From NCBI RefSeq assembly GCF_011038785.1, contig NZ_JAAKDT010000010.1, positions 1 to 64,000 on the forward strand: a stretch of DNA of 64,000 bases, written 5' to 3'. The stretch's first letter is position 1. Every line of letters begins with the position of its first letter. Position numbers and translations under genes: made by a program. The DNA is from Parabacteroides sp. ZJ-118 (GTDB lineage: Bacteria > Bacteroidota > Bacteroidia > Bacteroidales > Tannerellaceae). Below, in pieces: positions 35,336 to 43,389 of the stretch. Below the pieces are notes generated by a model that searched no databases, was not told the DNA's origin, and was given only the letters and a program-made list of their open reading frames with translations.

Positions 35336-36808
35336 ATGACCATGAGAAAACTTATCTTACTATATATATGTGTGGCGTTATTCACCGCTTGTGAGGAATC
35401 GGTGGTATCCCCCGAACAAATAGAGAAATACCCGTCCATCTATCCGGATTACATCGGGGTGACAATTCCCGCCACGATAGCTCCTATGAATTTCTCTTAT
35501 GCGGATACCTCCTATGAGCGGATCGATGTTATCGTAAAAGGACGCCAAGGCAAAGCAGTACATATAAACGCAAGGCGGCATGTCAAATTCCCGGAAAAAG
35601 AGTGGAAACAACTGCTCACCTCCAATCAAGGCGATAGTTTACTCTTTACTGTCAGTATCCAGCAAAAGGGTCGATGGAGTACTTACAAACCTTTCCCCAT
35701 GTACATCAGCCCCTACCCGATCGATTACGGTTTGGCATACCGGAAGATCGCTCCCGGCTATGAAGTCTATAGTCGTATGGGCATTTATGAGCGTGATCTA
35801 TCGTCTCATAAAGAAAGGCCCTTGGTGGAAAACACGTTGGTCAAAGGTATGTGCGTAAACTGCCATGCCTTCAACCGTACGGACCCGAGCTATTTCAGCC
35901 TTCATATCCGAGGGACGCATGGGGCCACTTTTATGAGAACTGATAATAAGGATGAATACCTCAACACGAAAACAGACCGGACAATCACTGCCTGTGTCTA
36001 TCCCTACTGGCATCCCGGAGGTGAATATATAGCGTATTCCACGAACAACACCCGGCAATCGTTCCATACGGTTAAAGACGAGCGGGTAGAAGTCTTGGAT
36101 CTGGAATCTGATGTAGTCGTTTACCATCCGGCAGACCATCATCTGCTCCTTTGCGATTCCTTGCAAAAGAAAGACAGGTTCGAGACCTTCCCCGCCTTCT
36201 CCCCGGATGGTCGTACGCTTTACTTTTGTTCCGCCGAAGCTAGAAAGATTCCGGAAGCCTATAAAGAGATCAGATATAACCTATGTCGTATCGATTTCGA
36301 TCCCTCCACCGGTGCATTCGGGAGCCGTATCGATACGTTGGTGAACGCCGAGGCTTTAGGAAAAAGCGTATCTTTTCCCCGTCCTTCCTATGACGGCAAA
36401 TATATTATGTTCACCTTATCTGATTACGGAAACTTTTCGATCTGGCATAAAGAGGCGGATCTATGGTTACTGGAATTGACAAGCGGAAACCTCCGCAAGC
36501 TATCCGAGGTAAATAGCGATGATACCGAAAGCTTTCACAACTGGAGCGGCAACTCCCGTTGGTTTGTCTTCAGTAGCCGCCGGGGTGACGGCCTTTATAC
36601 CCGCCTTTACCTGGCAAGCATGGATGAAAATGGCAAGATAAGCAAGCCCTTTCTCCTTCCCCAAGAAGATCCGGAGACCTATTACGATCGCTCGGTCTAT
36701 TCCTATAATGTCCCGGATTTCGTCAATACCCCGATCCAATTGGACACAAAAGTATTCAGGAAGAAGATAACCTCAAAAGAGCGTATACAGGTACAAGCTA
36801 AGAAATAG
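35336..36808 (+). CDS. CxxCH haem-motif beta-propeller lipoprotein, copy 2
   Basis: 490-residue paralogue of the protein at 32086. Lipobox FTAC; N-terminal PDYIGVTIPATIAPMNF; haem motif CVNCH at residues 173-177; then HIRGTHGATFMRT and a PD40-like propeller (FSPDGRTLYFCSAEA, DGKYIMFTLSDYGNFSIWH, WSGNSRWFVFSSRRGDG). The ATG directly follows the preceding TAA; a second Met two codons on is equally plausible. The two copies diverge well beyond recent duplication. Followed by an 85-base gap and the mannan operon. Confidence 0.85.
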   Translation: MTMRKLILLYICVALFTACEESVVSPEQIEKYPSIYPDYIGVTIPATIAPMNFSYADTSYERIDVIVKGRQGKAVHINARRHVKFPEKEWKQLLTSNQGDSLLFTVSIQQKGRWSTYKPFPMYISPYPIDYGLAYRKIAPGYEVYSRMGIYERDLSSHKERPLVENTLVKGMCVNCHAFNRTDPSYFSLHIRGTHGATFMRTDNKDEYLNTKTDRTITACVYPYWHPGGEYIAYSTNNTRQSFHTVKDERVEVLDLESDVVVYHPADHHLLLCDSLQKKDRFETFPAFSPDGRTLYFCSAEARKIPEAYKEIRYNLCRIDFDPSTGAFGSRIDTLVNAEALGKSVSFPRPSYDGKYIMFTLSDYGNFSIWHKEADLWLLELTSGNLRKLSEVNSDDTESFHNWSGNSRWFVFSSRRGDGLYTRLYLASMDENGKISKPFLLPQEDPETYYDRSVYSYNVPDFVNTPIQLDTKVFRKKITSKERIQVQAKK

Positions 36809-36861
36809 AAATAATACCACTATCCGATAAAATAATATTAGATTGTCTGCCCGATACCTCT

Positions 36862-36869
36862 TACATTCG
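36862..36869 (+). promoter_or_regulatory. Possible -7 box of mannan operon
   Basis: TACATTCG, about 25 bases before the GH26 ATG. ATTG at 36842-36845 is closer than the usual 19-20 bp, so the promoter is uncertain. Confidence 0.35.
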
Positions 36870-36893
36870 CATTCATAAAGAAAGACAGTTATC

Positions 36894-38000
36894 ATGAAGT
36901 ACACGAAATTAATCACTATGTTATGCCTAGGGGCATTAGTCGCCTGTTCACCGTCGAAGAAAGGACAGGAGCCGGCAACCGAGCAGGTTTCGCCGAGAGA
37001 ACGTCTCATAAAGAACCTGCGTGCGATTCCACAAAAAGGAATCATGTTCGGACATCACGATGATACGGTTTATGGCATCGGATGGGAATTTGAGGAGGGA
37101 GGTTCAGACGTGCAGAAAGTATGCGGCGATTATCCGGCCGTTATCAGCTTTGATCTTGGAGAGATCGAACTCGGAGGAGATAAAAGCCTGGATAAAGTAC
37201 CGTTCGAGAAAATACGACAAGAAATCATCCACCAATACAACCGGGGAGGCTTGGTATCCTTAAGTTGGCATGCCCGTAACCCTAAAACCGGAGGGGACGC
37301 CTGGGACGTATCCGATCATGCCGTCGTGAAATCGATCCTTCCGGAAGGAGAGAACTACGCAAAATTCCAAAGCTGGCTAGGCAAGGTGTGTGATTTCATC
37401 CTTTCCTTGAAAACAAGCGATGGCACCAAGATCCCGGTTCTGTTCCGTCCTTGGCACGAACACACCGGAAGTTGGTTCTGGTGGGGACAGGATTTATGTA
37501 CCGCAGATGAATACAAGGCGCTATGGCGAATGACCGCCGATTATCTAAACGCTCACGGGGCGACAGACCAGATCGTATACGCTTATTCCACGGGTACAGA
37601 GCCGCAGGATCAGGCGTCTTACCTGGAACGTTACCCCGGAGATGACTTGATCGATGTCCTAGGCTTTGACGCTTACCAACGGGAAGATAAGGATTTTTTC
37701 TTGAAAAGCATGGATACCAGTCTTTCCGTAATAGACAGCATAGGCAAAGCCAACCGTAAGATCATAGCGGTCACGGAGACTGGCTACGAAGGGGTACCAG
37801 ATTCCACATGGTGGACGGGAACCCTGCTGCCTGCCCTGGAGAAATATCCGGTCGCTTATGTATTGGTGTGGAGAAACGCCCGAGAGAGAGTCACTCACTA
37901 CTTTGCCCCCTATCCCGGACAAACCTCAGCCAAGGATTTCAAGAAGTTCTTTGAAAATCCGAAAACATTATTCACCTCCGACATCGACCTCTATAAATAA
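36894..38000 (+). CDS. GH26 beta-mannanase, lipoprotein
   Basis: 368-residue endo-acting or mannobiose-releasing beta-1,4-mannanase. Lipobox LVAC at Cys18 places it on a membrane surface. The GH26 barrel begins at IMFGHHDDTVYGIGW. The acid/base is Glu189 in RPWHEHTGSWFWWG and the nucleophile Glu295 in VTETGYEG. It starts the mannan operon, whose order matches that described in Bacteroides fragilis (mannanase, mannosylglucose phosphorylase, symporter, epimerase). It probably supplies mannobiose for the enzymes encoded next. Confidence 0.95.
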   Translation: MKYTKLITMLCLGALVACSPSKKGQEPATEQVSPRERLIKNLRAIPQKGIMFGHHDDTVYGIGWEFEEGGSDVQKVCGDYPAVISFDLGEIELGGDKSLDKVPFEKIRQEIIHQYNRGGLVSLSWHARNPKTGGDAWDVSDHAVVKSILPEGENYAKFQSWLGKVCDFILSLKTSDGTKIPVLFRPWHEHTGSWFWWGQDLCTADEYKALWRMTADYLNAHGATDQIVYAYSTGTEPQDQASYLERYPGDDLIDVLGFDAYQREDKDFFLKSMDTSLSVIDSIGKANRKIIAVTETGYEGVPDSTWWTGTLLPALEKYPVAYVLVWRNARERVTHYFAPYPGQTSAKDFKKFFENPKTLFTSDIDLYK

Positions 38001-38039
38001 CATCATACATAACAGATAAAGCACGTCATATCCAGTCGT

Positions 38040-38063
38040 AGAGACGGGGCATGCCCCGTCTCT
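38040..38063. repeat. Perfect 24-bp palindrome (REP-like)
   Basis: AGAGACGGGGCA followed by its exact reverse complement, with no spacer, in the 98-base gap between the GH26 and GH130 genes. It looks like a dispersed palindromic repeat. In RNA it would form a strong hairpin that could stabilise the upstream message or attenuate read-through. No T run follows, so a simple terminator is unlikely. Confidence 0.8.
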
Positions 38064-38098
38064 CCTCCATCTGGTGATATCTTTAAAGCAAAAGCATC

Positions 38099-39271
38099 AT
38101 GAAACAATTCCAAGAGAAAGTAGACGCACTCTTCGCTAAACACGAAGCCTTGTTAAGCCGAAAAAATATTCCTTTAGAAGACGGGAACGGAATCTTTACC
38201 CGTTATCAACACCCTGTACTGACAGCCGCGCATACCCCGATTTACTGGAGATATGACCTGAATGAAAAGACAAACCCCTACTTGATGGAGCGCATCGGAA
38301 TGAATGCGACCATGAACTCCGGCGCAATTAAATGGAATGGCAAATATGTATTAATGGTACGTGTAGAAGGAAACGACCGTAAATCTTTCTTCGCCGTGGC
38401 CGAAAGCCCGAACGGAGTAGACAATTTCCGCTTTTGGGAGTATCCGGTAACCATGCCGGACGATCTTGTCCCAGCCACAAATATTTACGACATGCGCCTG
38501 ACCGCCCATGAAGATGGTTGGGTTTACGGTATCTTTTGCGCCGAGCGCCATGACCCAAACGCTGCTCCCGGAGATTTGTCCTCGGCAACCGCCACGGCAG
38601 CCATCGCCCGGACAAAAGACTTGAAAAACTGGGAACGTCTTCCGGATTTGAAGACTAAGAGCCAACAACGCAACGTCGTATTACACCCGGAATTCGTAAA
38701 TGGTAAATACGCGCTTTACACCCGCCCTCAAGACGGATTTATCGACGCGGGAAGTGGCGGAGGTATCGGATGGGCCTTGGTAGATGATATCACGCACGCC
38801 GAAGTCAAGGAAGAAACCATTATCGACCAACGTTACTACCATACGATCAAGGAGGTAAAAAATGGCGAAGGTCCCCACCCGATCAAGACCCCGAAAGGCT
38901 GGTTACACCTCGCCCATGGCGTACGGGGATGCGCCGCCGGATTACGTTACGTACTTTACATGTATATGACCTCGTTGGAAGATCCCACGAAGCCTATCGC
39001 CACACCCGCCGGTTATTTCATGGCTCCGGAAAATGAAGAACGAATTGGCGATGTATCCAACGTTTTATTCGCCAACGGATGGATCGCGGATGAGGACGGA
39101 ACCGTATATATCTACTACGCGTCTTCCGATACCCGTATGCACGTGGCTGTGTCCACAATCGATAAATTGGTAGATTATTGCATGAACACTCCGGCCGACG
39201 GGTTGACCACGACCGCATCTGTCGAGACACTGAAAAAGCTGATTGATCGAAATCTTTCACTCTTGAAATAA
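38099..39271 (+). CDS. GH130 4-O-beta-D-mannosyl-D-glucose phosphorylase
   Basis: 390-residue cytoplasmic five-bladed beta-propeller enzyme that splits mannosylglucose with phosphate into mannose 1-phosphate and glucose. The proton-donor Asp falls at residue 131 (YDMRLT), the position reported for the B. fragilis enzyme. No signal peptide. It works after the epimerase encoded two genes downstream, which converts mannobiose to mannosylglucose. Assignment to this GH130 subgroup rests on the operon and length as well as the motif. Confidence 0.94.
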   Translation: MKQFQEKVDALFAKHEALLSRKNIPLEDGNGIFTRYQHPVLTAAHTPIYWRYDLNEKTNPYLMERIGMNATMNSGAIKWNGKYVLMVRVEGNDRKSFFAVAESPNGVDNFRFWEYPVTMPDDLVPATNIYDMRLTAHEDGWVYGIFCAERHDPNAAPGDLSSATATAAIARTKDLKNWERLPDLKTKSQQRNVVLHPEFVNGKYALYTRPQDGFIDAGSGGGIGWALVDDITHAEVKEETIIDQRYYHTIKEVKNGEGPHPIKTPKGWLHLAHGVRGCAAGLRYVLYMYMTSLEDPTKPIATPAGYFMAPENEERIGDVSNVLFANGWIADEDGTVYIYYASSDTRMHVAVSTIDKLVDYCMNTPADGLTTTASVETLKKLIDRNLSLLK

Positions 39272-39289
39272 TCCACAAAAACCACTCAT

Positions 39290-40684
39290 ATGATTAAACT
39301 AACAGAGAAGATAGGATATGGTTTCGGAGACATGGCATCGTCCATGTTCTGGAAACTGTTTGGCGCTTACTTGATGATTTTCTATACGGACGTATTCGGA
39401 CTACCGGCAGCAGCCGTAGGTACGATGTTCTTGATAACTCGTGTATGGGACTCTGTATTTGACCCGATAGTCGGTGTCGCGGCAGATCGTACGCAAACAC
39501 GCTGGGGAAAGTTTCGCCCCTATTTACTTTGGCTGGCGATCCCATTCGCCGCTATCGGAGTGCTCACTTTCACGACTCCTTCTTTCGGGCAGACAGGCAA
39601 TTTGATCTATGCCTATATCACCTATTCCTTGATGATGATGGTTTACTCCGCCATAAACGTGCCTTACGCATCCTTACTTGGAGTCATGAGCCCATTGCCA
39701 CAAGACCGTAATACCCTTTCTACGTACCGCATGGTCTTCGCTTATATCGGTAGTTTCATAGCCCTTTTGCTATTCATGCCGATGGTGCGTTTCTTTAGCG
39801 GAAATAGCGACGAATTGGCGGACCAACAGCATGGATGGACCCTAGCGGTCGTAGTGATCGCCGTCCTGTGCGCCATTCTCTTTTATGGATGTTTCGCATG
39901 GACAAAAGAACGGGTAAAACCGATTAAGGAGCAGCAAGGCTCGTTAAAAGAAGACTTGAAAGACCTATTGCACAACAAGCCTTGGTGGATATTATTGGGA
40001 GCAGGTGTCTCCGCTTTGGTTTTCAATTCCATCCGTGACGGGGCTACCGTATATTATTTCAAGTACTTTATCGTAGAGGAAACCTATGCCAATATATCTC
40101 TTTTCGGAGTCTCCTTCGTCCTAAGCGGATTATATCTAGCAGTAGGACAGGCGGCTAACATTATCGGTGTAATCCTGGCCGCCCCATTGAGCAACCGGAT
40201 CGGAAAGAAAAGAACCTATATGGGCGCCATGCTGATCGCCTCGGTCTTAAGCATTCTCTTTTTCTGGCTCGACAAGACGGATCTTGCCCTGATCTTCACG
40301 TTCCAAGTATTCATCAGTATTTGCGCCGGCAGTATTTTCCCCCTACTTTGGTCGATGTATGCCGATTGCACGGATTACTCAGAACTAAAAACAGGGAATC
40401 GTGCCACAGGATTGATCTTCAGTTCCTCCTCCATGAGCCAGAAATTCGGATGGGCGATCGGTACGGCTATCACAGGCTGGCTACTCGCCTTCTTCGGATT
40501 TCAGGCCAACACCGTACAAAGCGAGGAAACGATTAGCGGAATCAAGATGTTCCTCAGCTTCTTACCGGCCGTAGGGACGATCCTTTCCGTTGTATTTATC
40601 GCCTTCTACCCGCTTAGCGAGACAAGCATGAAGGAAATCACCGCTACGTTAGAAACCAAAAGGAAGGAAAAAACACATGAATAA
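39290..40684 (+). CDS. GPH-family sugar:cation symporter
   Basis: 464-residue inner-membrane transporter of the glycoside-pentoside-hexuronide family (MelB/LacS fold) with twelve helices. Family marks are KIGYGFGDMASSMFW at the N-terminus, the DPIVGVAADRTQTRWGKFRP loop between TM2 and TM3, and DCTDYSELKTG in the C-terminal half. It should import mannobiose or short manno-oligosaccharides. Its end overlaps the epimerase gene by 8 bases. Confidence 0.94.
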   Translation: MIKLTEKIGYGFGDMASSMFWKLFGAYLMIFYTDVFGLPAAAVGTMFLITRVWDSVFDPIVGVAADRTQTRWGKFRPYLLWLAIPFAAIGVLTFTTPSFGQTGNLIYAYITYSLMMMVYSAINVPYASLLGVMSPLPQDRNTLSTYRMVFAYIGSFIALLLFMPMVRFFSGNSDELADQQHGWTLAVVVIAVLCAILFYGCFAWTKERVKPIKEQQGSLKEDLKDLLHNKPWWILLGAGVSALVFNSIRDGATVYYFKYFIVEETYANISLFGVSFVLSGLYLAVGQAANIIGVILAAPLSNRIGKKRTYMGAMLIASVLSILFFWLDKTDLALIFTFQVFISICAGSIFPLLWSMYADCTDYSELKTGNRATGLIFSSSSMSQKFGWAIGTAITGWLLAFFGFQANTVQSEETISGIKMFLSFLPAVGTILSVVFIAFYPLSETSMKEITATLETKRKEKTHE

Positions 40685-41873
40685 AATCGCCGAAGATTTA
40701 CAAAACGAGGTTCAATGGGAGCTAGAGAACAATATCCTTCCCTTTTGGATGAACCAAATGATAGATAGTAAGTATGGCGGCTTCCACGGGCAAATCAAGG
40801 GGAACGACCAACGAGTCGTACATGCCCCGAAAGGCGCTATCTTGAACGCTCGTATCCTATGGACATTCTCCGCCGCATACCGTTTATTACGAAAGCCGGA
40901 GTATCTGGAAACGGCGACCCGTGCCAAACGCTACCTTATCGATAAATTCTACGACCAAGAATTCGAGGGCATTTACTGGGAATTGGACTATACCGGTCAA
41001 CCCGCGCAAACCAAGAAGCAAATCTATGCCTTAGGGTTCGCCATCTACGGATTAAGCGAGTACAACCGGGCTACCGGAGATAAAGAAGCGCTGGATTACG
41101 CGATCCGTCTCTTCAAAGCGATCGAGCAATACAGTTTCGACCCGGAAAAGAACGGTTATATGGAAGCCTTTACGAGAGACTGGAAGCTGATAGAGGATAT
41201 GCGACTCAGTGACAAGGATGAGAATGAGAAAAAAACGATGAACACCCATCTGCATATCCTCGAACCTTATACCAACTTGTACCGGGTATGGAAAGACGAG
41301 CGCCTCAAGAAACAACTCCGGAACTTGATCCTGATTTTCACCGACAAAATTTTGGATCACCGTACCTATCATTTAAACCTCTTTTTCAACGAGGATTGGG
41401 AAAGTAAATACCGTATCATCTCCTACGGCCATGATATAGAGGCATCTTGGTTGCTGCATGAGGCCGCTATCGAATTGGGCGATGACGAGATTCTCCGGAG
41501 AGTAGAGCCTTTGGTCCAAAAAATAGCGATAGCGGCCGAAGACGGGTTATTAGCGAACGGCAGCCTCATTTACGAGTATCATCCGAATGAGAAGAAAGCC
41601 GACACAGACCTGCATTGGTGGGTACAAGCCGAAAATGTAGTGGGCCACTTCAACCTATATCAGCACTTTGGAGATGAGCCGGCCTTAGGCACAGCCTATA
41701 CATGCTGGAAATTCATTCAGCGTTATTTAATCGATAAGGAACATGGGGAATGGCATTGGAGCGTATCACTTGATCACGAGATCAATCGTGAGGATGACAA
41801 AGCTGGTTTCTGGAAATGCCCCTATCACAATGGACGCATGTGCATGGAAATTATCGAACGTACGATCTCATAA
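40677..41873 (+). CDS. Cellobiose 2-epimerase (AGE family)
   Basis: 398-residue (alpha/alpha)6-barrel enzyme that epimerises the reducing-end sugar of beta-1,4-disaccharides, here mannobiose to mannosylglucose. Catalytic histidine regions are visible: YGHDIEASWLLHEA (His252) and WKCPYHNGRMCMEI near the C-terminus, with LHWWVQAENVVGHF between them. The neighbouring phosphorylase uses exactly this product. Translation is coupled to the symporter by overlap. Confidence 0.94.
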   Translation: MNKIAEDLQNEVQWELENNILPFWMNQMIDSKYGGFHGQIKGNDQRVVHAPKGAILNARILWTFSAAYRLLRKPEYLETATRAKRYLIDKFYDQEFEGIYWELDYTGQPAQTKKQIYALGFAIYGLSEYNRATGDKEALDYAIRLFKAIEQYSFDPEKNGYMEAFTRDWKLIEDMRLSDKDENEKKTMNTHLHILEPYTNLYRVWKDERLKKQLRNLILIFTDKILDHRTYHLNLFFNEDWESKYRIISYGHDIEASWLLHEAAIELGDDEILRRVEPLVQKIAIAAEDGLLANGSLIYEYHPNEKKADTDLHWWVQAENVVGHFNLYQHFGDEPALGTAYTCWKFIQRYLIDKEHGEWHWSVSLDHEINREDDKAGFWKCPYHNGRMCMEIIERTIS

Positions 41874-41904
41874 TTAGGATTTTCTATTTAAAACAATTAT
41901 TCAT

Positions 41905-43326
41905 ATGCGTAAGATCAATCTTTTACTAATCGCTTTATTTATTTGTAGTACTCATTTGCTCGCCGAGATCAAGCTTCCGGCTTTGATAGGTGATAATATG
42001 GTACTTCAACAAGCCACTAAAGTACGGCTTTGGGGAAATGCCACCCCCAATTCGAGCCTGAAAGTCCGTAATTCTTGGGACAATACGGAATACACCGCCC
42101 AAGTAAACGATCAAGGCACATGGGAAGTCTGGATTCAGACCCCTTCGGCCAGTTTCGAAAAGCAACAGCTTACATTAGAGAATGGACAAGAGAAGATTGT
42201 CTTGCATGATCTTCTGATCGGCGAGGTATGGTTCGGTTCCGGCCAATCCAATATGGAAATGCCATTAAGAGGTTTCTGGCACTGCCCTATCGAGGGAGGT
42301 AACCGAGCTATCGCCACATCCGGGAAATATAAGAACTCGATCCGTTATGCTACGATCCAACGGGTCGGAGCCTTGGAGCCGAAAGATTATCCGGTAGGTG
42401 GCGAATGGAAAGTATGTGATCCGAGAAACGCCCCGAATTTCGGAGCTACTGCCTATTTCTTCGCAACCCTGTTGACCGAGGTATTGAACGTACCGGTAGG
42501 TATCATCAATTGCAGCTGGGGCGGCTCCACGGTTGAAGGTTGGTTACCCAAAGACATCCTGTTAAATTACAGCGATATCGATCTATCCTTAGCGGGTAAC
42601 GACGAGAAAATCCATCCGATGTTGCAACCTATGATCATGTATAACGGGATGTTGAAACCAGCCAGCAAATACACGGTCAGAGGTTTCCTATGGTATCAAG
42701 GGGAGTCAAATGTCGGACATCCGGACTACGCTAAACGCCTGGCGACCATGGTAGAACATTGGAGAGGATTATGGGGACAAAAAGAACTGCCTTTCTACCA
42801 GGTAGAAATCGCCCCTTACGAATATGGGGAAGGAGACCAAGCCGCGTACCTTCGTGAAGAGCAATACAAGGCGACCCAATTGATCCCCAATAGCGGTATT
42901 ATTTCCACGAACGATCTGGTACAGGATTACGAGAAACGGCAAATTCACCCTAAAGAGAAACAAAAGATCGGTGAGCGTCTTTGTTATATGGCTCTAAACA
43001 AGACTTATGGCTATACAACCATCGCCTGCGAGGGTCCTCAATACGATCATATGGAGATCGATAAAGACAAAGTCACTCTTTTTTTCAAGAACGCGGAAGA
43101 TGGCTTCAATCGAGATAACGGGATCATAGGCTTCGAGATAGCCGGAAAAGACATGCGTTTCCACAAAGCAAACGCGACCATGGACGCTAACAAGAAGACC
43201 GTTATTGTCTCAGCTCCGGGCGTAAAAGCCCCCAAAGCTGTTCGTTATGGCTTCCGGAATTTCCAAATTGGCAACTTGAAAAACGTACAAGGATTACCGA
43301 TGCTTCCATTCCGAACGGATAAATAA
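41905..43326 (+). CDS. SGNH acetylesterase (sialate O-acetylesterase-like)
   Basis: 473-residue exported esterase: signal peptide to about residue 20, a beta-sandwich, then an SGNH domain with the nucleophile in WFGSGQSNMEMPL, the conserved WYQGESN and the late QIHPKEK. Families annotated as sialate O-acetylesterases include enzymes acting on acetylated plant glycans. As last gene of the mannan operon it most likely removes acetyl groups from mannan; sialic acid is not suggested by the context. Confidence 0.88.
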   Translation: MRKINLLLIALFICSTHLLAEIKLPALIGDNMVLQQATKVRLWGNATPNSSLKVRNSWDNTEYTAQVNDQGTWEVWIQTPSASFEKQQLTLENGQEKIVLHDLLIGEVWFGSGQSNMEMPLRGFWHCPIEGGNRAIATSGKYKNSIRYATIQRVGALEPKDYPVGGEWKVCDPRNAPNFGATAYFFATLLTEVLNVPVGIINCSWGGSTVEGWLPKDILLNYSDIDLSLAGNDEKIHPMLQPMIMYNGMLKPASKYTVRGFLWYQGESNVGHPDYAKRLATMVEHWRGLWGQKELPFYQVEIAPYEYGEGDQAAYLREEQYKATQLIPNSGIISTNDLVQDYEKRQIHPKEKQKIGERLCYMALNKTYGYTTIACEGPQYDHMEIDKDKVTLFFKNAEDGFNRDNGIIGFEIAGKDMRFHKANATMDANKKTVIVSAPGVKAPKAVRYGFRNFQIGNLKNVQGLPMLPFRTDK

Positions 43327-43341
43327 AAAAGGGGGAAGATA

Positions 43342-43380
43342 CCGGTCCGACACCGGAAAGCATGTTGGGTGTCGGACCGG
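43342..43380. terminator. Terminator between convergent genes
   Basis: Perfect 13-bp arms (CCGGTCCGACACC and complement) around a 13-base loop. On the minus strand it is followed by CCCCCTTTTTT, so it mainly ends the TonB receptor gene; on the plus strand it lies 15 bases past the esterase stop and could serve both. Confidence 0.75.
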
Positions 43381-43389
43381 ACAAGACCC

